A stretch of DNA of 17,658 bases from CAYTSA01 sp964440345 (GTDB lineage: Bacteria; Desulfobacterota; Desulfovibrionia; Desulfovibrionales; Desulfovibrionaceae). The notes below the pieces were generated by a model, which worked only from the letters and a program-made list of their open reading frames with translations, did not search any database and was not told the DNA's origin. This document shows, one piece after another, positions 7,108-14,227 of this stretch. A program made the translations under genes and the position numbers. The stretch's first letter is position 1; every line of letters begins with the position of its first letter. The stretch covers positions 1-17,658 of the forward strand of contig CAYTSA010000083.1 in the NCBI GenBank assembly GCA_964440345.1, written 5' to 3'.

Positions 7108-7611
7108 CTAGCGCACCAGCACCAGCTGCATGTCCGCCCTTTCCGGCTTGTCCATGCGGTGGTTGAAGGCAAAGTTGACTATTTGCATGCCGCCGCGTTC
7201 ATTCAGCGCCTGCAGCAGGTTGACGAACTGGTCCCGGTCCAGTGAAAGAAAATTGAGCTGCACGCCTTCCTGGCCTCCGGCCAGTTTGGCGGGCCGGATG
7301 GACGCCAACTGCTGCTGCATTCTCAGGTCTCTGGTCAACTGTTGGGCTGCAGCAAGCGGGCTCAGATCAGACAAGTTTCCGGAGTTTTCTGACCCGGACT
7401 GCAAAGCCTTCAGTTGAGCGACGAGAGGTTCAGTGCGCTCGTAGCGGGCTTGCAGCCTGCCCAGTTCACTTTCAGCAGCGTCCGCCGACCAGGAAAGAAC
7501 AGAATAACAGACTGTCCACAGCAGCGCCCACAACAACGCCATGATCATGAAATACCGGCCCCGGCGCCCCATCGGCCAGTTTTGCCAAAAATACAACTCT
7601 TCCAGACGCAT
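7108..7611 (-). CDS. gspM: Type II secretion system protein GspM
   Basis: 167 residues, matching GspM in size and layout: a short cytoplasmic N-terminus (FWQNWPMGRRGRY), one membrane helix (~22-42), a periplasmic coiled segment (ADAAESELGRLQARYERTEP, LVAQLKALQ), and a C-terminal ferredoxin-like fold (~105-167, LNFLSLDRDQFVNLLQALNE, ending MQLVLVR). GspM pairs with GspL to form the inner-membrane platform. The ATG at 7611 has a strong ribosome site that overlaps the gspL stop codon (TAAGGAGAAGGAA). Sequence conservation in this family is low; position between gspL and gspN is a main part of the evidence. Confidence 0.83.
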   Translation of the reverse strand: MRLEELYFWQNWPMGRRGRYFMIMALLWALLWTVCYSVLSWSADAAESELGRLQARYERTEPLVAQLKALQSGSENSGNLSDLSPLAAAQQLTRDLRMQQQLASIRPAKLAGGQEGVQLNFLSLDRDQFVNLLQALNERGGMQIVNFAFNHRMDKPERADMQLVLVR

Positions 7612-7626
7612 AAAAGTTCCTTCTCC

Positions 7627-8736
7627 TTATTCTATCTCCACTCGCAGCACCACCTGGACGCCGTCGGAGACGTTGGAGGCCTGATCCAGCGTAAACGCGT
7701 AGCGTTCCTGTTCCTGGAGCTTTTGCATCATCTGCTCCAGCTGGGCGTAGTCCTGTAGTTTGGCCCGAAAATGACCGCTTGTGTCGTTAAAGGTCATGCT
7801 GGCAATTTTGAAGTCTTCCGGGGCGGCCCGGCTGATGAGCGCCAGCATGTCCAGCACGTCAAGCCCCTGCGATTGCGAGCCTTGCAACTGATCTATGCGA
7901 AACAATAATTTCCCATAAGGGTCAGAGCCATAGTCTGGCCCCAGCACGGAAGCCAGCTGCTCATGCACGGCGGTTCGCCACTGTTCTGCGCGTTTCTGGG
8001 AGGCCAGCAGCCGCTGCAACTCACCCGCGCAAAACAGCAGACCTATCAGGGCCACCGCGACGAACACCTGAGCCCAGCGCCTGGGATCCACGTCGGCCTC
8101 TTCCCCAAACTGAGTCAGCGGGATGCGCAACTTGGCCAGCTTGATGTTGTGCTGCGCCAGGCTGGAAATAATGCGCAGCCAGCCCAGCTCCTCCGGCTCA
8201 GTGTCCGGGGCCAGCTCTTGCAGCCGTTGCTGCAGCTCTTCGCCCGAAGGCGCCGCATAGTGAAGCGTTTCGCCTGCGTACAGCACCCGGGGGCCTCCGT
8301 TTTCCTTCCACAGCCAGGCCTCCAATCCTTCCGCCCGGGCTGCGCACCAGGCCAATATGAACGGGGTGGACACCACATTGGCGCGCTCGAAAAGCTCTTT
8401 ATGCTCGGCCCAGAACTCAACCAATCGATTGTGGCATACATAGCCCAGCATCTCTCCGGCCGGTGTCTTGAACACGCCAATGGCCTGCTCGTCGACAGGA
8501 GCGGGAAAATTGTACTGCATCTGCATGCGAATAGCGGCGCGGATGGCTTTCTCGCTCTTGGCCGCCACTTCCTTTGGCCTATAGAAAAAGAAAAATCTAT
8601 CCGGAATCAACGCCAGAACAGGCGCTGCGCTTTTGCTCCGCGGAGGCTCCGCCGGGACCAGTTCTGCGCCGTCAAACAATCCCCATTCGGCCTTGTTCCC
8701 GGAAAAATGAACAAGATAAAAAGCGTTGGAAGCCAT
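7627..8736 (-). CDS. gspL: Type II secretion system protein GspL
   Basis: 369 residues from the ATG at 8736 (MASNAFYLV). This start follows GGAGAAGGATGAGAG and leaves a 7-base gap after gspK; a longer in-frame start at 8817 would overlap gspK and is rejected. Residues ~1-215 are the cytoplasmic actin-like (PilM-type) domain that recruits the GspE ATPase in known systems. A single membrane helix lies at ~221-239 (WAQVFVAVALIGLLFCAGEL). The periplasmic end carries a coiled stretch and a ferredoxin-like fold (FKIASMTFNDTSGHFRAKLQ, then VQVVLRVEIE). The membrane helix position and the following gspM support GspL. Its ATPase partner gspE is not nearby. Confidence 0.87.
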   Translation of the reverse strand: MASNAFYLVHFSGNKAEWGLFDGAELVPAEPPRSKSAAPVLALIPDRFFFFYRPKEVAAKSEKAIRAAIRMQMQYNFPAPVDEQAIGVFKTPAGEMLGYVCHNRLVEFWAEHKELFERANVVSTPFILAWCAARAEGLEAWLWKENGGPRVLYAGETLHYAAPSGEELQQRLQELAPDTEPEELGWLRIISSLAQHNIKLAKLRIPLTQFGEEADVDPRRWAQVFVAVALIGLLFCAGELQRLLASQKRAEQWRTAVHEQLASVLGPDYGSDPYGKLLFRIDQLQGSQSQGLDVLDMLALISRAAPEDFKIASMTFNDTSGHFRAKLQDYAQLEQMMQKLQEQERYAFTLDQASNVSDGVQVVLRVEIE

Positions 8737-8743
8737 ACAGCTC

Positions 8744-9730
8744 TCATCCTTCTCCCAGGGCTGCTTTTGCTGCTTCCCCGGTCTGGCGGCGGACAGAGAT
8801 AACGTCCGCCCGCACAAGTATTAATGTATCGTTCTTGCTGTCGCCACGGCGCACAATGTAGCGTTTGACCAGATGCACATACGCGTCATGAACCTCTACA
8901 AGCACCCGGTACGCGTAGCTGTTCAAGTCAAAGCGGCGTATCAGCTGCGTATACAATTCCGTATCGTTCTGCAGCATGGGGACAGCTTCCCGCAGCTGCG
9001 TAATGTTTGTAAAGCCGCTTTGCTCACGCCAGTCGACTATCTCTTGCCACTGCTGCTCCAACTCTGGCGCAAACGCCTTGAACACCTCTTCGCTGACAAA
9101 ATTCAAATTCACCTTGTTGCTTTTCAACCACACCGACAACCTCTCGTCTACCCAGCTTCTGCCTATTGTGTCCCAACCGTTGACAAGGAACACGGTGTCC
9201 ACGGTGACCATACCCCTGTTGGGAGGCTTGTAAAATGGGGCGACGACTTGGTACAGCTGGCCTTCCGTGCCAAATACGCGCTCTGTGGAGTCAGCATCCA
9301 ACCAGTCAACCAATGCGTCCAACAACTCCAGAGGCTTTTCAGACTTTTCCAGCATGCGCCGCACCGCGTCCTGTACACTTTGATCTTCAGAGACTTGGTT
9401 TATATTCAAGCGGGCGTTACAGGGATCAATTGTCACAGAAAATTCTTCAGTCGAAACAGGGTACGCCCACATGTCGCCCTGTAAATCCACTTTGCTATCA
9501 GTATCAGCGTTTAAAAGCTCCCGGGCCAGCTCAAAAAGTGAGTCCGCCCGCAACTCCGCCTGGTACTCCGCAGCCAGGCTCCGGGCGTCGTCTGCAGCGT
9601 CAAAAGCGTACTCAACGTTCACCGCCACCAGGCTGGAGAGGGCCAGCAGACACACCAGTACAAGAATGAGCGCAGAACCGCGCTCCCCAGAACGCTGCTG
9701 CACCGTCTTACTCATTGGCAAACAGCACAT
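8744..9730 (-). CDS. gspK: Type II secretion minor pseudopilin GspK
   Basis: 328 residues. GspK caps the pseudopilus tip with GspI and GspJ. The leader ends in GERG before the hydrophobic SALILVLVCLLALSSLVAV, the prepilin-peptidase site typical of GspK, which lacks the Glu+5 of other pseudopilins. The large alpha-helical GspK insert follows (DPCNARLNINQVS, LLDALVDWLDADS, KVNLNFVSEEVFKAF), including the ARLNIN and helix-hairpin-like LVDWLD patterns common to the family. Start choice: ATG at 9730 with GGAG ten bases before, or ATG at 9715 (MSKTVQQ), which overlaps the gspJ stop as ATGAGTAA. Both overlap gspJ and imply coupled translation. Confidence 0.9.
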   Translation of the reverse strand: MCCLPMSKTVQQRSGERGSALILVLVCLLALSSLVAVNVEYAFDAADDARSLAAEYQAELRADSLFELARELLNADTDSKVDLQGDMWAYPVSTEEFSVTIDPCNARLNINQVSEDQSVQDAVRRMLEKSEKPLELLDALVDWLDADSTERVFGTEGQLYQVVAPFYKPPNRGMVTVDTVFLVNGWDTIGRSWVDERLSVWLKSNKVNLNFVSEEVFKAFAPELEQQWQEIVDWREQSGFTNITQLREAVPMLQNDTELYTQLIRRFDLNSYAYRVLVEVHDAYVHLVKRYIVRRGDSKNDTLILVRADVISVRRQTGEAAKAALGEG

Positions 9731-10298
9731 CCGGCAACCGCTCCACTATCTGCACGGACTGGCCGCCGGGCTGCCGCAAGGTCAGGCGAAACGCCCGCAC
9801 CCACTGCATGCGCTCTTTGGCGGCTTGCAAGGAAATCGCCCATGACGCCAAACTCGTCCAGCTGTTGTCGTTGCTCATGTACAATTCCAGGTCCCAATCC
9901 TCAAGTTCCGGCAGCAGCCTGATGCTGGCGTCGTAGTCAATCATTTCCTTGTATTCACGGCGGACCACGCCGTCTGTGGTGGAAAAGGTCCATTGCACCG
10001 TGCAAGGAATGGGCTCTGGCCGCAACAGCATGTGCGTAGTGTCAAAGGCAAGGCCGTCAGAAGTCACCTGCATGTCGCCCAGCAGAGACATGCGGGCCAC
10101 GTCTCTGTGAAAAAGCCGTCGCAAGGTGACGTATTGTCCGCTTTCCGCCAAGCGCACCTGCAGCACTTCCGCATTGCGCATGACGGCGCTCATGGCCCGG
10201 CCCAGCACCAGCATCAACACGGCGGCCACGACCATGGAAACTAACAGCTCTATCATGGTGAAACCGGCGTTGCCGCCGCGGCCGCTACTGAGCCTCAT
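9708..10298 (-). CDS. gspJ: Type II secretion minor pseudopilin GspJ
   Basis: 196 residues. The prepilin signal is MRLSSGRGGNAG, cut before FTMIELL, with the expected Glu at +5, then a hydrophobic helix to about residue 35. The globular part (from AEVLQVRLAESGQYVTLRRL, through MSLLGDMQVTSDGLAFDT, ending in RAFRLTLRQPGGQSVQIVE) fits the GspJ beta-sheet fold that binds GspI and GspK at the pseudopilus tip. The ATG at 10298 has GGGAG just before it and overlaps the end of gspI by 14 bases. The order between gspI and gspK supports the name. Confidence 0.9.
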   Translation of the reverse strand: MRLSSGRGGNAGFTMIELLVSMVVAAVLMLVLGRAMSAVMRNAEVLQVRLAESGQYVTLRRLFHRDVARMSLLGDMQVTSDGLAFDTTHMLLRPEPIPCTVQWTFSTTDGVVRREYKEMIDYDASIRLLPELEDWDLELYMSNDNSWTSLASWAISLQAAKERMQWVRAFRLTLRQPGGQSVQIVERLPDVLFANE

Positions 10299-10743
10299 AC
10301 CACTCCCAGCTCATGGTGGTTCCCTGCACTTTTGTCTGAAAGTACTCCTTCTTCACCTCTGGCGACGCTTCCTGCAGCTTTTCCAGCATGTCTTGCATGT
10401 CCTGGCGCTGCTTGGCCAACCCTTCAAAATCGTGCACAAAGTCTATGTTGTGCTCAAACTGAACGCCCTCTTCCTCCTGCACGAACCGCCACTGGGCGTC
10501 CTCTCTGTCCGGCCAGAGCATCCAGCCAGGCGTGGCTACGTCCTGCTCCTTGGGCGGTTTCTCCAGCATAAGCTCTTGCGAAAAGTTCAGATGCTCCCAC
10601 ACGGCCAGGGCGCTGGAGGCAAGGTTCAAACTCTGGCGCTGCGCGCCGATGAGGGTCAAGGCCAGAATGGAGGCCACCACCAAGGCCACCATTATCTCCA
10701 CCAGGGAAAAGCCCTGGGCCGGCCGGCGGTTCAGCCTGTTCAA
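10285..10743 (-). CDS. gspI: Type II secretion minor pseudopilin GspI (TTG start)
   Basis: 152 residues. Prepilin leader MNRLNRRPAQG, cleavage before FSLVEIMVALVVASILALTL with Glu at +5; the closely matching VEIMVALVV core is typical of GspI. The C-terminal part is rich in Glu/Gln and helical (VHDFEGLAKQRQDMQDMLEK). It is longer than in common GspI proteins, which are near 120-130 residues, so there may be a lineage-specific extension. Translation begins at TTG (10743), which overlaps the gspH stop as TTGA. AGGCGG lies five bases upstream, and there is no in-frame ATG before the leader. It would nucleate the tip complex with GspJ and GspK. Confidence 0.87.
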   Translation of the reverse strand: MNRLNRRPAQGFSLVEIMVALVVASILALTLIGAQRQSLNLASSALAVWEHLNFSQELMLEKPPKEQDVATPGWMLWPDREDAQWRFVQEEEGVQFEHNIDFVHDFEGLAKQRQDMQDMLEKLQEASPEVKKEYFQTKVQGTTMSWEWYEAQ

Positions 10744-11210
10744 AACGCCGCCTGCAGCGGCGCAGCTATAAGCGTTTCTCCGGAAAGCAACTCCAGCTCC
10801 ACTGCGTCTGTCACCCCGGCAGGGTACACGTAAAAGACGATCTCCGTACCCAGCGGGCTCTGTTCGTTAATGGCAGCCCGCTGCACGGGCGAGGCCAGCG
10901 TGAACGTTTCCGCGCCCCACTTAAGCTCAGGTTTCCCAATTTCCAGCGTGACGGCCTCCCGGCTGTATTCGTTAACCGCCTTGCTCCGCACGCGGGAAAG
11001 AAAGTCATTGAGCGATGCACGACTCTCACCCTGCATGCGGCCGGCGATGTCCAGATTGGGCAAAATGGAAAACCAGGCAAGCCCCACAATGGCCATGACC
11101 ACCAGCAGCTCCAGCAAAGTAAAGCCGGGCCTGTGCGTCCGGGCGGGCCTTCTGCACAAAGGCTGCTCCATCATGGCGCGGCAGGGCTGGCAGGCTGTTG
11201 CAACACGCAA
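10740..11210 (-). CDS. gspH: Type II secretion minor pseudopilin GspH (TTG start)
   Basis: 156 residues. The prepilin site is HRPG before FTLLELLVVMAIVGLAW, with Glu at +5. The globular part (SRASLNDFLSRVRSKAVNEY, then beta strands to ELELLSGETLIAAP) fits GspH/FimT. I favour the TTG at 11210: AAGGA at 11219-11215 precedes it and the codon abuts the gspG stop, giving a 29-residue leader. ATG codons at 11174 or 11171 would give a 17- or 16-residue leader but have no ribosome site. GspH links the tip complex to the GspG shaft in known systems. It overlaps gspI by 4 bases. Confidence 0.88.
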   Translation of the reverse strand: MRVATACQPCRAMMEQPLCRRPARTHRPGFTLLELLVVMAIVGLAWFSILPNLDIAGRMQGESRASLNDFLSRVRSKAVNEYSREAVTLEIGKPELKWGAETFTLASPVQRAAINEQSPLGTEIVFYVYPAGVTDAVELELLSGETLIAAPLQAAF

Positions 11211-11651
11211 TTAATCCTTGATTTCCCAGTTGCGAATGTCTGCGTCGGCGCCGGAGCCGCCTTCCTTGCCGTCAGCGCCCAGGCTGATGATCTCATAGTC
11301 CCGGTTGCCCTCGCCCGGCGAGCGGTAGATGTACTCCTCGCCCCAAGGATCGGTAGGGATGGATTCCGCCTCCAGGTACCCGCTTTCCCGATAGTTGCGC
11401 GGCTCCTTGCCCGTGTCCGGCTTGCTTATCAGCGCCTCCAGCCCCTGTTCGGTGCTGGGGTAGCCGGAGTTGTCCAGCTTGTAGAGCTTCAGGGCAAACT
11501 CAAGCTGGCGCATGTCCACCTGAGCTTTGGTCACCCGGGCTTCGTCCGGCCGGTCCATGATCTTGGGCACCAGCACCGAGGCGAGCAATCCCAGAATAAC
11601 AATTACGATCATCAGCTCGATCAAGCTGAAACCATACATGCTGTTTTTCAT
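11211..11651 (-). CDS. gspG: Type II secretion major pseudopilin GspG
   Basis: 146 residues, the normal GspG size. A short leader MKNSMYG is cut before FSLIELMIVIVILGLLASVLVPKIM, with Glu at +5 and the near-invariant PKIMD(R). The shaft domain shows the family hallmarks LDNSGYPSTEQGLEAL, TDPWGEEYIY and the calcium-site end SLGADGKEGGSGADADIRNW. GspG polymerises into the pseudopilus that pushes folded proteins through the GspD secretin. The ATG at 11651 follows CGGAGT, 19 bases after the lipoprotein gene. It is the first gsp gene in the transcript and leads H-I-J-K-L-M-N. Confidence 0.97.
   Translation of the reverse strand: MKNSMYGFSLIELMIVIVILGLLASVLVPKIMDRPDEARVTKAQVDMRQLEFALKLYKLDNSGYPSTEQGLEALISKPDTGKEPRNYRESGYLEAESIPTDPWGEEYIYRSPGEGNRDYEIISLGADGKEGGSGADADIRNWEIKD
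11215..11219 (-). promoter_or_regulatory. Ribosome binding site deciding the TTG start of gspH
   Basis: AAGGA on the minus strand lies inside the last two sense codons of gspG. It is four bases (including the TAA stop) before TTG at 11210-11208. Confidence 0.6.
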
Positions 11652-11670
11652 CTGTCTGACTCCGTTCTAT

Positions 11671-13086
11671 TTACTTGATTATCGCCCGCCACTCCACGGG
11701 GCTGCCCTCAGCTATCGACAGCCGCACAGGCAGTTCTCCAGGCCGGGGATTGGCCGGCCGAACCTGCCCGGCGTCCCTCCACCACAGGTAAAACCCCCTG
11801 CCTTCCACATGCCGGCAAAAAAGCCGCATGCGGTGCGTTTGAAACACAGGGTCTGCAAAGACATAGGTGCGGTCTTCCACTTCCGTTGCATATGCTTCGT
11901 CAAATGACGCCGGCGCCCAATCAGCTTTGTCCGCATTCACCGGCGCGGCAGGGGTCTGTGCTCCGTCTGCTGCGTCGTAGTACCGCGTGCGCCCGTCCAG
12001 GTCCTGCACCTTGAACATGTCCAGCTCTCTGGAAAACCATGTCTGCAGCCGGGCCGGGCCCAACAGGAGTTTTTTCACCATATACGCAGTCCGGGTGACA
12101 AAGTAGAGCACGCCCTGGTCCAGACTGTAAGGTTCTGGCGAAAGCACCGCGTCCACAGGCTGCCGGTGTTTCAGGTGAACAACCGTTTCCTCCCCGCTGT
12201 CAGCCGTCAGAGCCGCATGCGGGCCGGAAAACCGCGCAGCCGTGAACGGCCCTCCGGCAACCTGGAACTTGTCCACCATCTTCCGGGCGGCCGGATCCCA
12301 GAATGTCACCCAGCCCCCCACGTCCACAAGCATCAGCAATTCGCTCTTGGGCGTAAAGGCCATGTCCAGCACGTCAAAGCGCAGGCTGCTCACGTTCGCA
12401 ACCTGGCCCGAAGCCTGCACAGCCGGCCCCATGTACAGCTTGTGACCCTTGTCCACCGCCGCCAGCCAGCGGCCCGTGCGCGACACGGCCATGGCCGAAG
12501 GCCGGGACTCCAGCTCCACTTCACCCACGCCGGCGCAACGGGAAACGTCATACACCCGGACCAGCAAACCGTCCGCATCCGCTACCGCCAGCACATCGCT
12601 ATCAAAATTCCAGGCCAGCATATCTGGCTGCTCGTCGCCCGGCAACACCAGGGAGGAACACCCAGGCCGGCCAACCACCAGGATCGTCCCGTCCTCCTTG
12701 CCCACGGCAAGGCCCGGCGTCTCCTTGTCCCAAGCTTCGCCATAGCCAACGGCCTTGTCCGCCAGATGTAGCCGGGCCGGCTCCTCGGCCACTAACATGT
12801 GGTAGTCGTCCTCAAAGCCCGGCTCAGGCGCAGAATAGATGGTGGCCAGGTTCATGTACTGCCGCTTCAAGGCCGCAGCCAGAAAGCCTCTCAAATTCTC
12901 AGTCTGTTCAGGCGCAGGCGCGTTAAAGTCAGCCACAACGCCGTCAGCTGCAGAGGGAATATCCTGAGTATCCTCCTGACCGGCCCGCGAAGTGGCAGGC
13001 TGAACGTCCGTAGGAGCGCCTGGCGGCGTCTTGGCCGCACAGCCGCATACTGCGAATAAGAGGAGTAGACAGAGAAAAATGCGCAT
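11671..13086 (-). CDS. Beta-propeller lipoprotein in the T2SS operon
   Basis: 471 residues from the ATG at 13086. The frame stays open to 13329, but that extension runs antisense-free through the upstream gene in another frame and is not real. The signal peptide MRIFLCLLLLFAVCGC ends in a lipobox-like VCGC (Cys at -2 is unusual), with Ala at +2, consistent with an outer-membrane lipoprotein. An Ala/Pro-rich linker (~17-65) follows. Residues ~120-340 repeat four-strand blade patterns of a WD40/YVTN-like propeller (DVLAVADADGLLVRVYDVS, RWLAAVDKGHKLYMG, LLMLVDVGGWVTFWD). The C-terminal ~130 residues are of unknown type. It lies 19 bases before gspG and 5 after the protease gene. I do not recognise a named family. 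A role in T2SS assembly or substrate handling is inference. Confidence 0.85.
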   Translation of the reverse strand: MRIFLCLLLLFAVCGCAAKTPPGAPTDVQPATSRAGQEDTQDIPSAADGVVADFNAPAPEQTENLRGFLAAALKRQYMNLATIYSAPEPGFEDDYHMLVAEEPARLHLADKAVGYGEAWDKETPGLAVGKEDGTILVVGRPGCSSLVLPGDEQPDMLAWNFDSDVLAVADADGLLVRVYDVSRCAGVGEVELESRPSAMAVSRTGRWLAAVDKGHKLYMGPAVQASGQVANVSSLRFDVLDMAFTPKSELLMLVDVGGWVTFWDPAARKMVDKFQVAGGPFTAARFSGPHAALTADSGEETVVHLKHRQPVDAVLSPEPYSLDQGVLYFVTRTAYMVKKLLLGPARLQTWFSRELDMFKVQDLDGRTRYYDAADGAQTPAAPVNADKADWAPASFDEAYATEVEDRTYVFADPVFQTHRMRLFCRHVEGRGFYLWWRDAGQVRPANPRPGELPVRLSIAEGSPVEWRAIIK

Positions 13087-13091
13087 GAAGA

Positions 13092-13544
13092 TTACCAGGG
13101 GCGGAAAAACAAACAATAATTGTAAAAAAAATGCAGCAACCAGGGCGGCGCCACGCTGCCGAAGCGGTCCCAGGCCCAGCCGAACACCAACCCAGGAAAA
13201 AACACTGCCGCCGCCCACAGGGGCGGGTGCGTGAACAGATGCGCTGCGGCAAACAGAGCCGACGCCGCTGCATTGGCCGCGCTCACAGGGCCGATCAACC
13301 CGCGCCGGGAAAAAAGCCGCTGCAGCCACTCCTGCACCGCAGCCCGAAAAAACAGCTCTTCGGCAAAGGCCTTAAAAAGCAACGCCCCCGCGCCCAGGGA
13401 AAACCCTGGCTCTGGCAAGGCCCAGCCAATGCAGCCCAGACTCATGGCGGCGTAAAACCGCCAGTCGCACATGGCCGCCGCCCCGCCCCGCCACTGCGCG
13501 GCAAAAAAACCGGAGCCGGGCCCAATGGGAGCAGTCGTCGGCAT
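13092..13544 (-). CDS. CPBP-family glutamic intramembrane protease
   Basis: 150 residues; ATG at 13544, with MCDWRF at 13472 as an alternative start. It carries the CPBP/CAAX motif set: EE at 62-63 and R67 in FAEELFFRAAVQEWLQRLF, H102 in FAAAHLFTH, and H138/N142 in HFFYNY. The family cleaves substrates within the membrane, and members include CAAX proteases and bacterial sorting proteases such as myxosortase. At 150 residues it is short for the family, holding little beyond the catalytic helices; about four membrane segments can be seen. It leads the operon with the lipoprotein and gsp genes, 5 bases before the lipoprotein. A role in processing T2SS-exported proteins fits the context but is inference. 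Confidence 0.85.
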   Translation of the reverse strand: MPTTAPIGPGSGFFAAQWRGGAAAMCDWRFYAAMSLGCIGWALPEPGFSLGAGALLFKAFAEELFFRAAVQEWLQRLFSRRGLIGPVSAANAAASALFAAAHLFTHPPLWAAAVFFPGLVFGWAWDRFGSVAPPWLLHFFYNYCLFFRPW

Positions 13545-13614
13545 GGACGCGTAGTACCTGCTCGGCGCCGCAGTGGCAAGCCCGCGCCCTGGCCCAAGCC
13601 TGAGGCTGGCTCTA

Positions 13615-13624
13615 TAACATGTTA
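13615..13624. repeat. Perfect palindrome next to the operon start
   Basis: TAACATGTTA is a perfect 10-bp palindrome just downstream of the predicted transcription start, a position suited to an operator. Ten bases in an AT-rich stretch could occur by chance. The rest of the 13545-13714 gap holds the promoter and an 8-bp palindrome (GGATATCC, 13697-13704), with no clear terminator for the gene on its right. Confidence 0.35.
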
Positions 13625-13633
13625 AAATATATG

Positions 13634-13662
13634 ATTATTGCCAAACGATGAAAGTCTGTTAA
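13634..13662 (-). promoter_or_regulatory. Sigma70-like promoter for the protease-lipoprotein-gsp operon
   Basis: On the minus strand, TTAACA (13662-13657) and AATAAT (13639-13634) are separated by exactly 17 bases. Each matches 5 of 6 consensus bases. The start would be near 13627, leaving a leader of about 83 bases before the ATG at 13544. It is in the only AT-rich gap between the antiporter and T2SS blocks. Confidence 0.6.
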
Positions 13663-13714
13663 TAAATAAGTGTTTGTTCATGCTACAGATTTGAGAGGAT
13701 ATCCCCGTCAGCCC

Positions 13715-14203
13715 CTACGCCTCTTGCCGCTGAATATGCTTGGCCAGCTCCGGGTGCTGTGAAAGAATGGTCAGCAGTGCATTTATACGCCGATCCATGC
13801 TGTCCAGCAACAGCCCGTTGAAGCTGCGGTAGACCATCACTCCCAGGTCCTTTTCATTGGACAACAACTCTCGCAGCCGCCCGCCGGGTATCAGCAGTAC
13901 GTCGCAGGGTTCCTGGCAGGTAACGGTCACCTCGTACACCATGGCCGGCGCGAGCGCCCGCCAGCCGAATACAAAACCTGGCTTGATGGACGTCAAGGAC
14001 ACAGTCACGCCCTGGGCCAGCCCGTACTCAGTGTAGGCCCGGCCCCGGGCCAGAATGCCGAAAAAATCCGCCTTTTCACCGCGCCGGAATATAGTCTGCC
14101 GCTCCTCGTAATGGCGGCGCTGCACCAGTGGGAGCAGCTTGGAAAGCTCCTTCTCCGGTATGGACGCAAACAGCGGAATCCGCAAATCCTCAAGGGATAT
14201 CAT
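13715..14203 (-). CDS. Cyclic-nucleotide-binding-fold protein without DNA-binding domain
   Basis: 162 residues. The CRP/FNR-type sensor fold starts at about residue 10 (PLFASIPEKELSKLLPLVQR, then ETIFRRGEKAD-like RQTIFRRGEKADFFGILARG). The phosphate-binding cassette is atypical: where cAMP binders have G-E and a later R-S/T-A, this protein reads FGWRALAPAMVYEVTV. It therefore lacks the usual Glu and Arg contacts and probably does not bind cAMP in the standard way. After the sensor there is one long helix and a short tail; no helix-turn-helix is present. The ATG at 14203 has a strong GGAGG site. It lies 24 bases after the antiporter gene, the last gene in that operon, so it may be a regulatory subunit (inference). 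Confidence 0.85.
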   Translation of the reverse strand: MISLEDLRIPLFASIPEKELSKLLPLVQRRHYEERQTIFRRGEKADFFGILARGRAYTEYGLAQGVTVSLTSIKPGFVFGWRALAPAMVYEVTVTCQEPCDVLLIPGGRLRELLSNEKDLGVMVYRSFNGLLLDSMDRRINALLTILSQHPELAKHIQRQEA

Positions 14204-14227
14204 TACTCATCCTCCAATTGGTCGCAT

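Noticed and set aside
8737..8817. Longer gspL start at 8817
   Set aside because: It would overlap gspK by over 70 bases and add a non-family N-terminus; the start at 8736 has a strong ribosome site.
13087..13329. N-terminal extension of the lipoprotein frame
   Set aside because: It runs through the protease gene in another frame, and the clear signal peptide starts at 13086.
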